A stretch of 64,000 bases of DNA, taken from NCBI GenBank assembly GCA_025642075.2, contig JAODUO010000076.1:527501-591500 (forward strand). The letters run 5' to 3'. The notes beneath the pieces are model-generated. The model was given only the letters and a program-made list of their open reading frames with translations. It did no database searches and was not told the DNA's origin. The translations under genes and the position numbers were made by a program. The DNA comes from Ridgeia piscesae. Its lineage: Eukaryota > Annelida > Polychaeta > Sabellida > Siboglinidae. This document shows, piece by piece, positions 1 through 10,733 of the stretch; positions within the stretch are counted from its first letter, which is position 1; each line of letters starts with the position of its first letter.

Positions 1-1044
1 ACGACTTATGTGGCGCAACATGAAAGATACTGTAAGTCAATTATATAATTGTTTACATGCAAATATTTTATAACCATTAAGACATTTAGATATCCACTTG
101 CTTATTTAAAATTTACAATCATCTCGCTTAGAACTGTGACAGGTGTTATTTGTTAAGGAAGTGTGGCATTTATAGATGATATATATTAAGGACTGACAAA
201 TACGGTTTATTTATGTGTGGCTGTCTGCATTAATGTTAAATAAATGTTAACATAAATCTTTATAATTTTAATTAAGTGAATGCATTATAAATAAAAGTCA
301 TGATGAACACCACCCAACAAAAATAGTTATTACTAAATTAATGTGTTCGTGGATTTATTTACGGTTGCATGCATATTGGATAATATAACATCAGCCATAT
401 ACTGTCAATAATTATGAAAGCTACACTACAATCAGTCATATTTGTTTACATTTATTTCGTATTTGTAGGAACAATTTGATTAAGGTGATGGGTTTGATAT
501 TGCTAAAGTAATTTTTGCCTCTTCTATATTATACACAATCAGTTTATATATAATTTATGTGTATTATTTTTTAAATATTTGACACAAATTTATTGTATTA
601 TGAATGGGTCAATTAAAAACAAATTCTTCTTCAATACAGAACAAATTAAACTATCAATAAGTCATGTTAATTTTCTCACCAATTTGTAATCTATCTAGCT
701 ACAGGGGTGTTTATGCTATATACAGTAAAAAAGTATAGGTAGTCAATATGTCATGCAACTGTATAAATAGTTAGAGTTAATTTCCTGGATGCCATGTGAC
801 GTTTGCATGTTTCAGAAAGGCATCATCTGCCTCTCACTCACACAGATCATATATACAGAGGAGCAACCCGCAACTCTCACCAAGAGGTCTGTTGAGAATG
901 TTAATCAGGAATGAAACAGTTATAATATATATTATACAAAATACATACAAGAAAACATACTTGGACTACGTGTCATAATGTAGTTTACTATAAACAAACA
1001 ACAGCTTTAAAATAGGAAGGTCACAATCCAAAACAAATTGTACC

Positions 1045-1076
<32 letters not shown>

Positions 1077-2378
1077 TAGCATAGAGACCCAGCAGTCATG
1101 TCGTGTAAAGATGTCTGGAACACATGATGTGTGTTTCTTTGTGTCACTAATAATATAGCCTGAACAACATTAAAAACAAATATCTATAACAAAAATCCCC
1201 ATCAGAAAATGAGTCACACTGCATATTTTGATATGTAAATTGAAAATTAAAGATGAATGGCTGACTGGTTGATTTGGGGTCTTAACTGCTGCCAACAATT
1301 TACACACACACACACGCGCGCGCGCCATGTGATAGATATAAAGGTGTAAATGAGGTTATTTTGCCATGTTTTCAGTGCCAAGATTGTGTTGCATCTGTCC
1401 CCACCGGAAGCTGACAAAGGCACTGGACCGGTGACGTCCAGTAAATATGCCTACATCCGTCTGTCATTTAAAGAACGAGGAGAACAGGACGTGAGTTCCA
1501 GAAACTGTTTGATACCGACAAGGACTCTGCCATTCATACATCACTCCTTCTTAACATCAGTGTAACCTCCCGTTTCATTCGCTAAACTCCCAATGCAATA
1601 TCTGCAGTGATCTTAACAATTCCTGTATTAGTTGGTCATTTGGAAGAAATTTTATTTAATAAATCCAAACCATTGTTTGCAGTTTGAAATTCGAAATTGT
1701 TCATTTTTTGAACATGCAGTAGTGCAAGGGCAGACAGGGTAGTTAATTAGGAATTTTTTAATTAGTACTGACATATTGATAGATTTTTGAAGATTGCTAA
1801 TTCAGGCTTGCTGGCTGATGAGCTAATGTTGGAGTTTACATAGGGTTTACAACAAGGTAAGTTACTGCTATGATAGACTCAATGGATATGACTCGCACTG
1901 CCACATTTACTGTAAACCCGTGCTGCCTTTTTGTTAGCGCACTTATTGGTCAATGAACAAATGTATAATTAATTAATATACCAATATATACTACACAATG
2001 TATAATATATATGATGGTGAACATATCAGTGAAATTTTTTTATTTTATTTATCAGTGGTAATATTGTTGACAGTTCTACAGATTTCTGACAGAGCAACTA
2101 CTGAAACTAAGAAACAAAACAGAACAGCAGCAGAAGGCTGGACCAAGTCAGGTGAGGAAACAGTACAGTACAGTACAGTACAGTACAGTACAGTACAGTA
2201 CAGTACAGTACAGTACAGTACAGTACAGTACAGTACAGTACAGTACAGTAGTGTTGGTATCAAACAAGGCAGCATCTGTAGTAGTATCTATGACTGAGCA
2301 TGTATGAATGGATATTGTGGAGTGAGATGGTGTTGCTAGACCATTGGAATTAAATTTATTCAACAATCAACAAACGTA

Positions 2379-2430
<52 letters not shown>

Positions 2431-5400
2431 GCACCTCCTTGTGAAGTCTGGAAAATTGTGGCTTTCAGCGGGATGTGCCGACATTAAATGTGACATGGTT
2501 GCAGGTGTCTTGATAATGTTCAAGTTCATTTAGGTAAAGATTTACGTACACTGCATTTCATACATTCTACACTTTTGCCGTAGTACACGTATAGTCAGAA
2601 TGTCTGGAAAGTGAGAAACTGTGCTGTTTTCAGCCGGCGAGAGTGATGAGAACAGGCATTGGTGGCATTGAGAAGAAACTGCAGCAGAAGTATAAAGAGA
2701 CAGACACAAGCATCTCAGCCTCTTTTACTGACCTCAGCAACCTGATGGCAAAGGTAGGAGCTTGGCCAGAGGCCCGACTTATGACTACCCAGTAATCACA
2801 TACACAACTTACCTGATACGACTGGTGGACTTTAGAGGGGGCTAATCATCCTCACACGCCAGGACTTGCTGTGGCTGATTACGTCAGCTCTTCTCTACCC
2901 CTGGCACACCCCTTTCAAAAGCTCCTCAATGAAATCGCCCACAAGTCAAGTTTATGTCCAGTTAATTTTGAGTGATTTCAGCCACACATTGCTCGTGTTA
3001 CAAGCAATGTTTGGTGTGTTTAAGCAAATATCCGAATACACAAAACCATTCAGCTGCTTGGGTGATTGAGCAGATGGGTTGTTATATGGACATTTACAGA
3101 AATAAAAATTGTGTATCCATCTTCAGATTGGGGCGGGTGTAAGCGCTGTTCCTATGGATGAAGTGTCACGATTGGTGTAGACAATAAACTAATTTGACTC
3201 GGCTAACATTTCGCACAGGGCTAGTTTGCATGGCAAACAGCCCTGGGTTGTGAGGAAGGGGACAGTTGGTCCCTAAATTAATAATTCAAAGTGTACAGAC
3301 CTATAATAGTAACTATCGTTTGCACAACTGGTGGTGACAATGACACAAATCAAATGGATAATATTAATTAAACAGATAGCTGAAATGACACTGATTTGTC
3401 ATTGAAAAATACTAAACTGGTAAATAATGGCCATGGTGATTGGAGTTGCTTCCCCACAAATGTTTGGTTTTCCTAGCCTAGTTCACATTAACCGTTTTGT
3501 CTATTATGTGCTCTGGCATTTAGGGTGGTGACAAAATTCTACCACTCTTCTTGCCATTATGAATTTTGTTTTTGTTATTGATTGACAAGTTTGGAGAAAT
3601 GTGAGTAAGTAAGACAGTTTATTAGCGAGTAACATTAAAACTGCACAAGGAATGTTTTGCATTGTGGCATTAACATACATACAATATATGTACATACACA
3701 TTTACATACCTCCATCATGCACCTAACATTATAAAACTATGCTATGCCCATCCAGGTGTAAATTTAGCAGCCAACTGACAACATATTGCAGAAAAATCTT
3801 ACCTATCTTTACATAAAAAGTTCAACTTGGTAACATCATATCAGTATCATCTGAACTAGCCTCGGTTACCCAGGGTGCGTGAGGTGGCAGCACTTTTAAG
3901 CCCCTCAACACCGCCTGGGGAAAGAAAGGCTCTGCGTTTGTTAGGCCTTACCCCAGATTAGGGTAGACATGCAGATTGGCTCTCAGGCCAACAATGAAAT
4001 AAAAATTAAAATAACGATATACTAACACAAGATAATGATATCCTATGAAAAGTATTCAACATTGAACTTATATTAACACAAAAATAAGTAAAAATTCAAA
4101 TTTACAGTTGTTTATAAAATAAGAATTACGGCAGAATTAACCAGTATCCATGAGGTGGCAGCATTGTTTAACCCCACACGAATAACATACAAATTAAATA
4201 AGGATACCTTTATATTAAATAATGCTCTACTATAAAAACTATTCAAAATTAAACTTATATTAACACAAAATAAATAGAAATACAAATGTGCAGTTGTTTA
4301 TAAAAATAGAAATTACGGCAGGATTAACCAGTGTAGTTCCGCAGCCAACCGACCGTCGGTTAAGCGAGACTACATCTGAACATTATCTTAATAGGTTAAA
4401 AATGCATAAATGTGTTTAAACAATATCAGTAAAGTAGTTAACTGACTACATAAAATTAAGCTGACAGTTAAAAGAGTTGTTTGTCTGTCGCTAAAATAAA
4501 CCTTGTGAATATGGAGTGGTTGGGATGATTTGGCTGATTTCTGATGTTTCTCTGTGACAGGCAAAAGAAATGGTGACACTGTCAAAGAACATATCAGATG
4601 CAATCCGAAATAAACAAGGGGACATCACAGAAGACGAGGTAATGTAATAGTTACATGTGCCACTGTAATGCTAAAATAACTAGTATGTGATATTATGATA
4701 AGGGCAAGTTTTTTCACTCTACATTGCTCCAGTTCACTCAGCTGTATAAATTAGTACCTGGCTATAGACAGTGGTGGATATGTGTACAAGTAGCCTTCGC
4801 GCATTAATTGTAGCATATGGCTGGACGCTTCCCAGAGAAGTTGAAATGGTGTCTGATTGAACAGGTCTGCCAGGAAGAAAACTGTAAAGTGCTTAGAGCA
4901 ATCCTGAGGATTGGATACTGCACTATATAAGAACTTACCTTTACTTTTAAAGATCTAACTATGAGCGAGCTATAGCATATGTATGTTTGCATGTATGGTA
5001 CCATGGTCATATTTTCCTCATTTTGGGCACCAATATTTCAGTGATTCATCTACAAAAAAGGCAATGATTTTATTTTTATTGGGGTAATTATGTTATTATT
5101 AATAACCAAGAAATAAAATCATCAATCCATAAAGGCATGCATGTGTAATAATATTTTATTATAATGTTTCTCAGACAATTCGATTCAAGTCATATTTGCT
5201 GAGTCTCGGTATCGCTGACCCAGTTACACGGGAGACACACGGTGGCGGAAACAAGTACTACAGAGAGTTGGCAAAGCAGATATCGACTATGCTCGAAGAA
5301 CCACTCAAGGTATCTACAGAAACGTTTGAGAAACAGAGAAAATGTTTTGTTTTTGTTGATTCTTGTGATGTGTGTATAATTATGTCTGGTGTCTTCTGTC

Positions 5401-6322
5401 AAATAAGTACTGAACAGTGCTGTTATGTTATCTGTGTAGACTATATGTGCTGGTTATCAGACAGCAGGATTTGGACAGCTCAGTGACATCACCAAGATGT
5501 CAGTATTGTTCACCAGGTAACGCCACCAACGTGTAGAATTAAAGAAATGGTGCTAATGTTGTAGATGAACTTCTCTGTTGAATGCTTCCCAGAGAAGTGG
5601 AGATGGTGTTTCATTTAATAGATCTCCCAGGAAAGTAAAGTGTAAAGTGCTTTAAGGAGTGGATACTACACTATATAAGAACTTACCTTACATTTTAGTT
5701 GACACCACACATTTTTGTCTTGTTTTATTTGAATCTTTAAAACAAAGAATCCGATAAATGGTATTATCTCATAACCGACATATTTACCCTTTCTGTGGCC
5801 ATGTGCGTGGTGACACATGTGTGATGTGTAGGTCATTTGTGTGTCGTCCAGTTTATGCAACTTATGGTTTAGTTACAAGAAATAAATTAACATAGCATCT
5901 GCACTGTGCACTGTTATTTGGAACTGTGCAGTATTACAAACAGGGACCGACATTTTCATCCAATCTGTCTGTTTCATTCACTGTTTAATGGCATTGTCAA
6001 ATTTTAGAAGCTAATGCAAGTTTAAAGAATGAAACTCCAATGCAGTGAGTCTACAACGTTTCACACACCAGACAGCAGGGACCTACAGCTTATAGCGTCT
6101 CTTCCAAAAGACACAGACAAGTGAATTAAATTGCCCAAGTTTCAACATGGCAGGCAAGGCCAGTGTCAACCAGGTTCCTCTGATCGATAGTCTAGTCTCT
6201 GACCACTTGACCACTGTGTCCTATGTGTGTTTGTTGTTTATTGTGACAGGAATGTGGGGGAATGATGACACTACCTGACATCTACTGCCGCGTGAACAGA
6301 GCACGAGGGATGGAGGTAAGAG

Positions 6323-6371
<49 letters not shown>

Positions 6372-9300
6372 ATATATACAAAATATACCTGCATGAAACA
6401 AAATTTGCAGTCTTCTGACAGTTCTTCTGCCGCTATACATTTGTCAATGGAATTTATAATTGTAAATTCATACGAGAAACATTAAATTTATATCACCATT
6501 ATATGTATTTATGTATATAATAGTATGTGTATGCATATATATGTATGTATGTGCAGTACTGCCAGAAAGTAACTGGTACAGTCACTTTGAAATTCATGTT
6601 TGTACATTACTGTCTGTCTATCTATCAAAAAACAACACTCTCCATTGTCAATCAAATTTATTGTTTTACCCTCTGGAGGATACTAATGTATCGTGCTTCT
6701 TACAGAATGTTAAATTTGATTGATAATTAGGAGTGCTGTTGTCTAATGTATAGACAATAATGTACAATAATGAATTTCAAAGTAATTGTACCAGTTAGTT
6801 TCTGGCAGTACTGCATGTGTATATATCCATAATGTATGTATGTATAGGTGTAGTACGAATGGTTATATATTTTCTGTGGATGCGTTTTATGGTATATATT
6901 TTCAAACAGTGTTGCATCTTAAATATCCTGTGTAGTCATACCGTATCTAACTGTAAATATATTCTTGCCTTTTACCCATTGTTGTACGAGTTATATGTAA
7001 TACACATGTATATACCATTCCCCCTACTTCCAGCTGCTTTCACCAGAAGACTTGGTGAATGCCTGCAAACTAATGGAAGGCCTCCATCTCCCTGTCAGGT
7101 AAATAAATTCTAGACATAAACAGTTTGCATGATAAATAGAATACAACATCCAGCAATATCTAACTTACTCCCAATATAACGCTGTACAACAAATATTATA
7201 CAGTATTGGTTATTCATTTTGATATTTATTATTTTTGCTTAATTTGTTTAATGTTTGCACATTTAATCAGGGTGAGCATGTTTCCGGGAAATGCTGGTTT
7301 TATACAGGGCAGTGGTATTTACTGTGAAAATGCTATTTACTGGGACATATGTGGGAATAAGTCCATAATTGATATTACCACTGGCTAGTTCCTCTAATTA
7401 CATCTAGTCCATTTATAATTTAGTTAATATTCATCTAATGCTAGCAGGTTGGCTAGTTCAGGTGTATCCTTGTATTTGTTTAAAGCATGAGCTCGGCAAG
7501 ATGTTCAAAAGTAAACTGATCAGTACTGGTAAAGAAATATGATGACTACAGTTTAGTACTGTCAGGTGCCAGTCTGTTTAAGGAACAAAGGAAATGTCCA
7601 GCTCTGGACATTGGCAGGCTCTACTGTAGCCACTCAGCAAACATTAGTTGGCCAGCCACACCATGCCTTGACATTTAGACAAAGTGACAAATACTGGCTC
7701 GTAGTAATTGTCTCTGTGAACCCCAAATCAGCCCTTGCTTAATATTTGAATAAGTAGCCTGCTATGATCCTCTACTGGGAAGCCATGTATAAGAGAATCA
7801 GTAGATCAGACCAGACAGACACATTCTGTCAGACATTCTGTTGCTGAAGCACTGATGACTGCTCAGTTAGCGTCATGAGTGACAGAAGAGGAAGACCCGT
7901 TGACAATGTATGGCAATTATTCACACAATTGAAGAAAACTATAATTAGGATTGTTCAGAAATGACCAGTACTGATGTGTTTCGACAGCATTAGAAACTAG
8001 CCTTTATGAACTTTTTTTATTCATCTTAGCTCCCTGGCGTATCTATTCATCAACCTGTTGACAACTTTAATATTTATTTTAAGATTGACAAACCTTTTGT
8101 TGTGATGCACCTCTGAGATTGGTTTCCAAGGACAGAAGAAATAACTATGTTATCACTGTAATAAACATGTTATTTAGTCAAGAATGAAGATGTAACTTTA
8201 AGTAGACTGTGTATATAATATTAGTGTCCTATTGTGCAGCTTATGGGTGTTTGACACAACTGTGATGGTGGTACAACTGCTGTCTCTGTAATGTTAGTGT
8301 CCTACGGTTACGGGTGTTTAACACAACTGTGATGATGGTACAACTGCTGTCTCTGTAATATTAATGTCCTATTGTGCAGGTTATGGGTGTTTGACACAAC
8401 TGTGATGGTGGTACAACTGCTGTCTCTGTAATGTTAGTGTCCTACGGTTACGGGTGTTTAACACAACTGTGATGGTGGTACAACTGCTGTCTCTGTAATA
8501 TTAATGTCCTATTGTGCAGGTTACGGGTGTTTGACACAACTATGATGGTGGTACAACTGCTGTCTCTATAATATTAGTGTCCTATTGTGCAGGTTATGGG
8601 TGTTTGACACAACTGTGATGGTGGTACAACTGCTGTCTCTGTAATATTAGTGTCCTATTGTGCAGGTTACGGGTGTTTGACACAACTATGATGGTGGTAC
8701 AATTGCTGTCTCTGTAATATTAATGTCCTATTGTGCAGGTTACGGGTGTTTGACACAACTGTGATGGTGGTACAATTGCTGTCTCACAGTGAAGCAGAGG
8801 TCATCAAACAAACAGAACATCTTGTGAGTGCTTATTTATTTCATGTAGTAGCACCAGTTTCCAGGTGGCATCCGACAGCATGGTTATTCTATCTCCATAA
8901 GAACACTATGCAACCATAACGTTTGTTTGTGTGGTGTTGGTGGGGGGTGTGGATGAGTGTGATTTATGCATGTTTTGTTTTACATGTTTTACATGAATTC
9001 AGAAGTCAGTCGTGAAATTAATTTAACTATGTTCGTTCATGTGGGATAATATTGTCCACTTACAACATTAACATTTTGCTGTCACTTCATCCCAGACGAG
9101 CACATTTCTTCGAGGAGTATTTCACTCACATGAAAACAATATGGAGGATGTATTTTATAAATAGCCTACATTTACTAAGAAAAATTGGCATGGTGTTTGA
9201 AGGAACAGGCCTGTTATTCATGCACTTAAGCATTAATATAACTTCAGTTATTTGCACAAATGTTGGCACTCTGCGAATATGTGCACATTTTAATTATAAG

Positions 9301-9899
9301 TTATCTTCTTTTTGAGACATCGTTCAAAATTGTTGGTTCGTAGTTATTCTTAGATGACTCTCTGTTGTTGCTTGCAGGTTGAGGAGGAAGGGTCGGTAAC
9401 CGCAGAGGAACTCTCCGCTCTCCTCAATCTCTCTGTGGTGCTCTCCAGGGAGAGGTATGTAGACAGCGGTACAAGACAGACCGACGGACAGACTTACTCA
9501 CAAACACACACGACAGACATATGTGTACTTACATTATTATGTGTATATACGCTGTGAATAGTATGTGTAATATAACAAGCTAACATTTTGCTAAAGGTGA
9601 AATATATTGAAAATATTAATTTAAAAACAGAACTGTTTGTGTTTTTAACAACTAATTGTGTCAATGATTCTGCAATAAAATCAGATCCTGTTACAAGGGA
9701 GAGGGACTTGCTCAGACTCTGTGTGTATCCTTGGGTGTAAACAAGCCGACTTTGTTCCCTGTTTTTGTGTTTCCCTGTATCCTTATCACGTCTGCTCCCA
9801 TGCAGGTTGCTGTCAAGTGAGAGGGAAGGGAAGTTGTGTCGGGACGAGACGGTGGAGGGATTACGCTTCTATCCCAACTGGCTCCTCACCCGGTCCTGA
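1..9899 (+). CDS. VPS36: VPS36, ESCRT-II complex subunit (5' end outside window)
   Basis: Twelve exons join in phase: 1-31 (partial), 816-886, 1376-1490, 2074-2151, 2634-2753, 4561-4638, 5175-5309, 6250-6315, 7034-7098, 8739-8823, 9378-9454, 9806-9899, the last ending in TGA. All introns are GT...AG; the donor at 887 (gtctgt) is the weakest. The joined protein is 337 residues against about 386 for the human protein, so roughly 50 residues are missing on the left. Recognisable stretches in order are RLMWR and KSAKIVLHL of the GLUE domain (which in this family binds ubiquitin and phosphoinositide), then [35 protein letters not shown] and the C-terminal winged-helix blocks [20 protein letters not shown] and [13 protein letters not shown]. 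The known role is sorting ubiquitinated cargo at endosomes with VPS22 and VPS25. Introns hold microsatellites, dispersed repeats and a small MITE, listed separately. The 3' end converges on COMMD6. The identification rests on family recognition by eye, but the match runs the whole length. Confidence 0.95.
1044..1078. repeat. (TA)n microsatellite in VPS36 intron
   Basis: An alternating AT tract of about 35 bp between VPS36 exons 816-886 and 1376-1490. A short CA/CG tract (about 1302-1324) lies further on. Nothing else recognisable is in this intron. Confidence 0.9.
2161..2250. repeat. (CAGTA)18 pentanucleotide microsatellite
   Basis: Exactly 90 bp of perfect CAGTA repeats begin 9 bp after the end of the VPS36 exon 2074-2151, so the array sits almost on its 5' splice site. 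Each unit contains CAG and GTA, so the array carries many AG and GT dinucleotides. Open frames across it on both strands are artefacts of the repeat. Confidence 0.97.
2381..2428. repeat. (TA)n microsatellite in VPS36 intron
   Basis: About 48 bp of pure AT alternation, 200 bp before the VPS36 exon at 2634. Confidence 0.95.
2830..3255. repeat. Dispersed repeat family A, copy 1
   Basis: This intronic stretch shares several blocks in the same order with 32510-32935: an AATGAAAT...GC block, a CACA(C)ATTGCT.GTGTTAC block, a TATCCATCTTCAGATT.GGGC block, an ACTCGGCTAAC block and a GTAGTTTGCATGGCAAACAGCC block (one mismatch here). The two copies lie in introns of different genes, so this is an interspersed element of about 430 bp, SINE- or MITE-like. 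Copies have diverged and I see no coding capacity. Confidence 0.75.
3840..4335. repeat. Intronic repeat with ~180-bp tandem duplication
   Basis: Two diverged copies lie at about 4016-4165 and 4199-4345, each with CTTATATTAACACAAAATAA and CAGTTGTTTATAAAA blocks followed by ATTACGGCAG.ATTAACCAGT. The stretch 3850-3990 before them (GCGTGAGGTGGCAGCAC) shares a GAGGTGGCAGCA motif with 4150-4162. No coding potential is seen, and the origin is unknown. Confidence 0.6.
4755..4945. repeat. Dispersed repeat family B, copy 1
   Basis: The copy runs from CTGGCTATAGACAGTGGTGG to a 3' end reading GGATACTGCACTATATAAGA followed by ACTTACCT. Related copies are at 5575-5690, 55295-55445 and 58035-58092. The conserved 3' end with a variable 5' part suggests a SINE-like or MITE-like family. 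Confidence 0.8.
5575..5690. repeat. Dispersed repeat family B, copy 2 (5' truncated)
   Basis: Shares GAATGCTTCCCAGAGAAGT, the TAAAGTGCTT block and the terminal GGATACTACACTATATAAGA with copy 1. It lies 266 bp after the VPS36 exon 5175-5309. Confidence 0.8.
6050..6125. repeat. Dispersed repeat family C, copy 1
   Basis: The CCAGACAGCAGGGACC block followed by GCGTCTCTTCCAAAAGACAC is shared with 41917-41970 in an RTTN intron. The function is unknown. Confidence 0.55.
6327..6378. repeat. (TA)n microsatellite
   Basis: About 52 bp of AT alternation beginning 12 bp after the VPS36 exon 6250-6315. Confidence 0.95.
6552..6815. mobile_element. 264-bp palindromic MITE-like element
   Basis: The two ends are inverted copies: TGCAGTACTGCCAGAAA at the left and its reverse complement at the right, and homology continues inward through TAACTGGTACA, TTTGAAATTCAT and CAATCAAATTTA, so the whole element folds into a long imperfect hairpin. 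It lies in a TATG-rich tract, which hides any target duplication. It has no coding capacity. The element class is not assignable by eye. Confidence 0.8.
8218..8787 (+). repeat. Tandem array of decoy splice acceptor plus half exon (VPS36)
   Basis: Seven upstream units (about 74 bp; two units are ~68 bp because the acceptor tract is deleted) repeat the sequence that forms the acceptor and first half of the real VPS36 exon 8739-8823: ATTAATGTCCTATTGTGCAG, then GTTACGGGTGTTTGACACAA, then ACTGTGATGGTGGTACAA. Decoys diverge from the real exon after CTGCTGTCT, where they read CTGTAATATT instead of CACAGTGAAG. See findings for the splicing consequence. Confidence 0.95.
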
Positions 9900-10733
9900 C
9901 GGGAATGGGATGGATGGGTTGGGAGAGATCCAAGGATCATGGATTTGCCTAAACATCTGTGGATCATTGCACAAACTCATAGGCCAGATTTTGCTCTTTA
10001 AAATAGATTTTCCTCCTTAACAATGATCTGGTATCCTGAAAACTGTCGACACCAGGGTGTGCCACTGGGACACTATCACTGGTGTGTCTTGGAAATAGTA
10101 TCACCAGTGACAAGAGTGGCTACTTAAAGTTAACAATGAATTCTGTCTTGTAGAAGATTTTCTGTGAATCTGCCTCACGTCAGGTGCACATATAAATGAG
10201 ATAAAGATGGACACGTTGACGGTTCTGTGGAAGAACCGGGCTTGAAGAACAGTGTCATACTGTTACCCAGTTGTATATGCATACTGTGTGCACAAATGCA
10301 TGTGTGTGTGCACAAATGCATGTGTGTGTGCACAAATGCTCAGTTTCAAAAAGCCGTGAATGGTCTCATTCTGAGAAACCTTGAAGGTTGGCCTTAAACT
10401 AGGACAATTCAAAGATTAAATGCTATATATCTATATCAATTCTCACTGACCATTTACCTCTATACCAGCAGCATTTAAAAGTATTTCTACATTCTAGGAG
10501 GATTTGCTCCATAACGCTTTGACTATATGCTAAAATTCAAAAGGATATACATTGTTTAGTTTGATACAAATCAGTACAAATTTATAGCATGCAAACAAGT
10601 TCCAAAAAATGTATAAGTGTCAGTGTCGATGAAATTGCATTACTAGTCTTTATATGAACTAATTCCTTGAAATGATAGTAATGTCTATAAGATCTCTAAG
10701 TGTCCATCAGAGGGTCAGTTTCAGATCAGATGG
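9900..10733. other. Convergent intergenic / 3' UTR region VPS36-COMMD6
   Basis: Between the VPS36 stop (9899, + strand) and the COMMD6 stop (10734, - strand) lie 834 bp without coding signal, presumably holding both 3' UTRs. An ATTAAA at 10415-10420 is the nearest plausible VPS36 polyadenylation signal. A short GTGTGCACAAATGCAT tandem repeat lies at about 10285-10340. I see no clear COMMD6 polyadenylation signal. Confidence 0.55.

Noticed and set aside
7840..7880. CTGATGA near 7854 as another hammerhead core
   Set aside because: No following stem and GAAA at suitable spacing.
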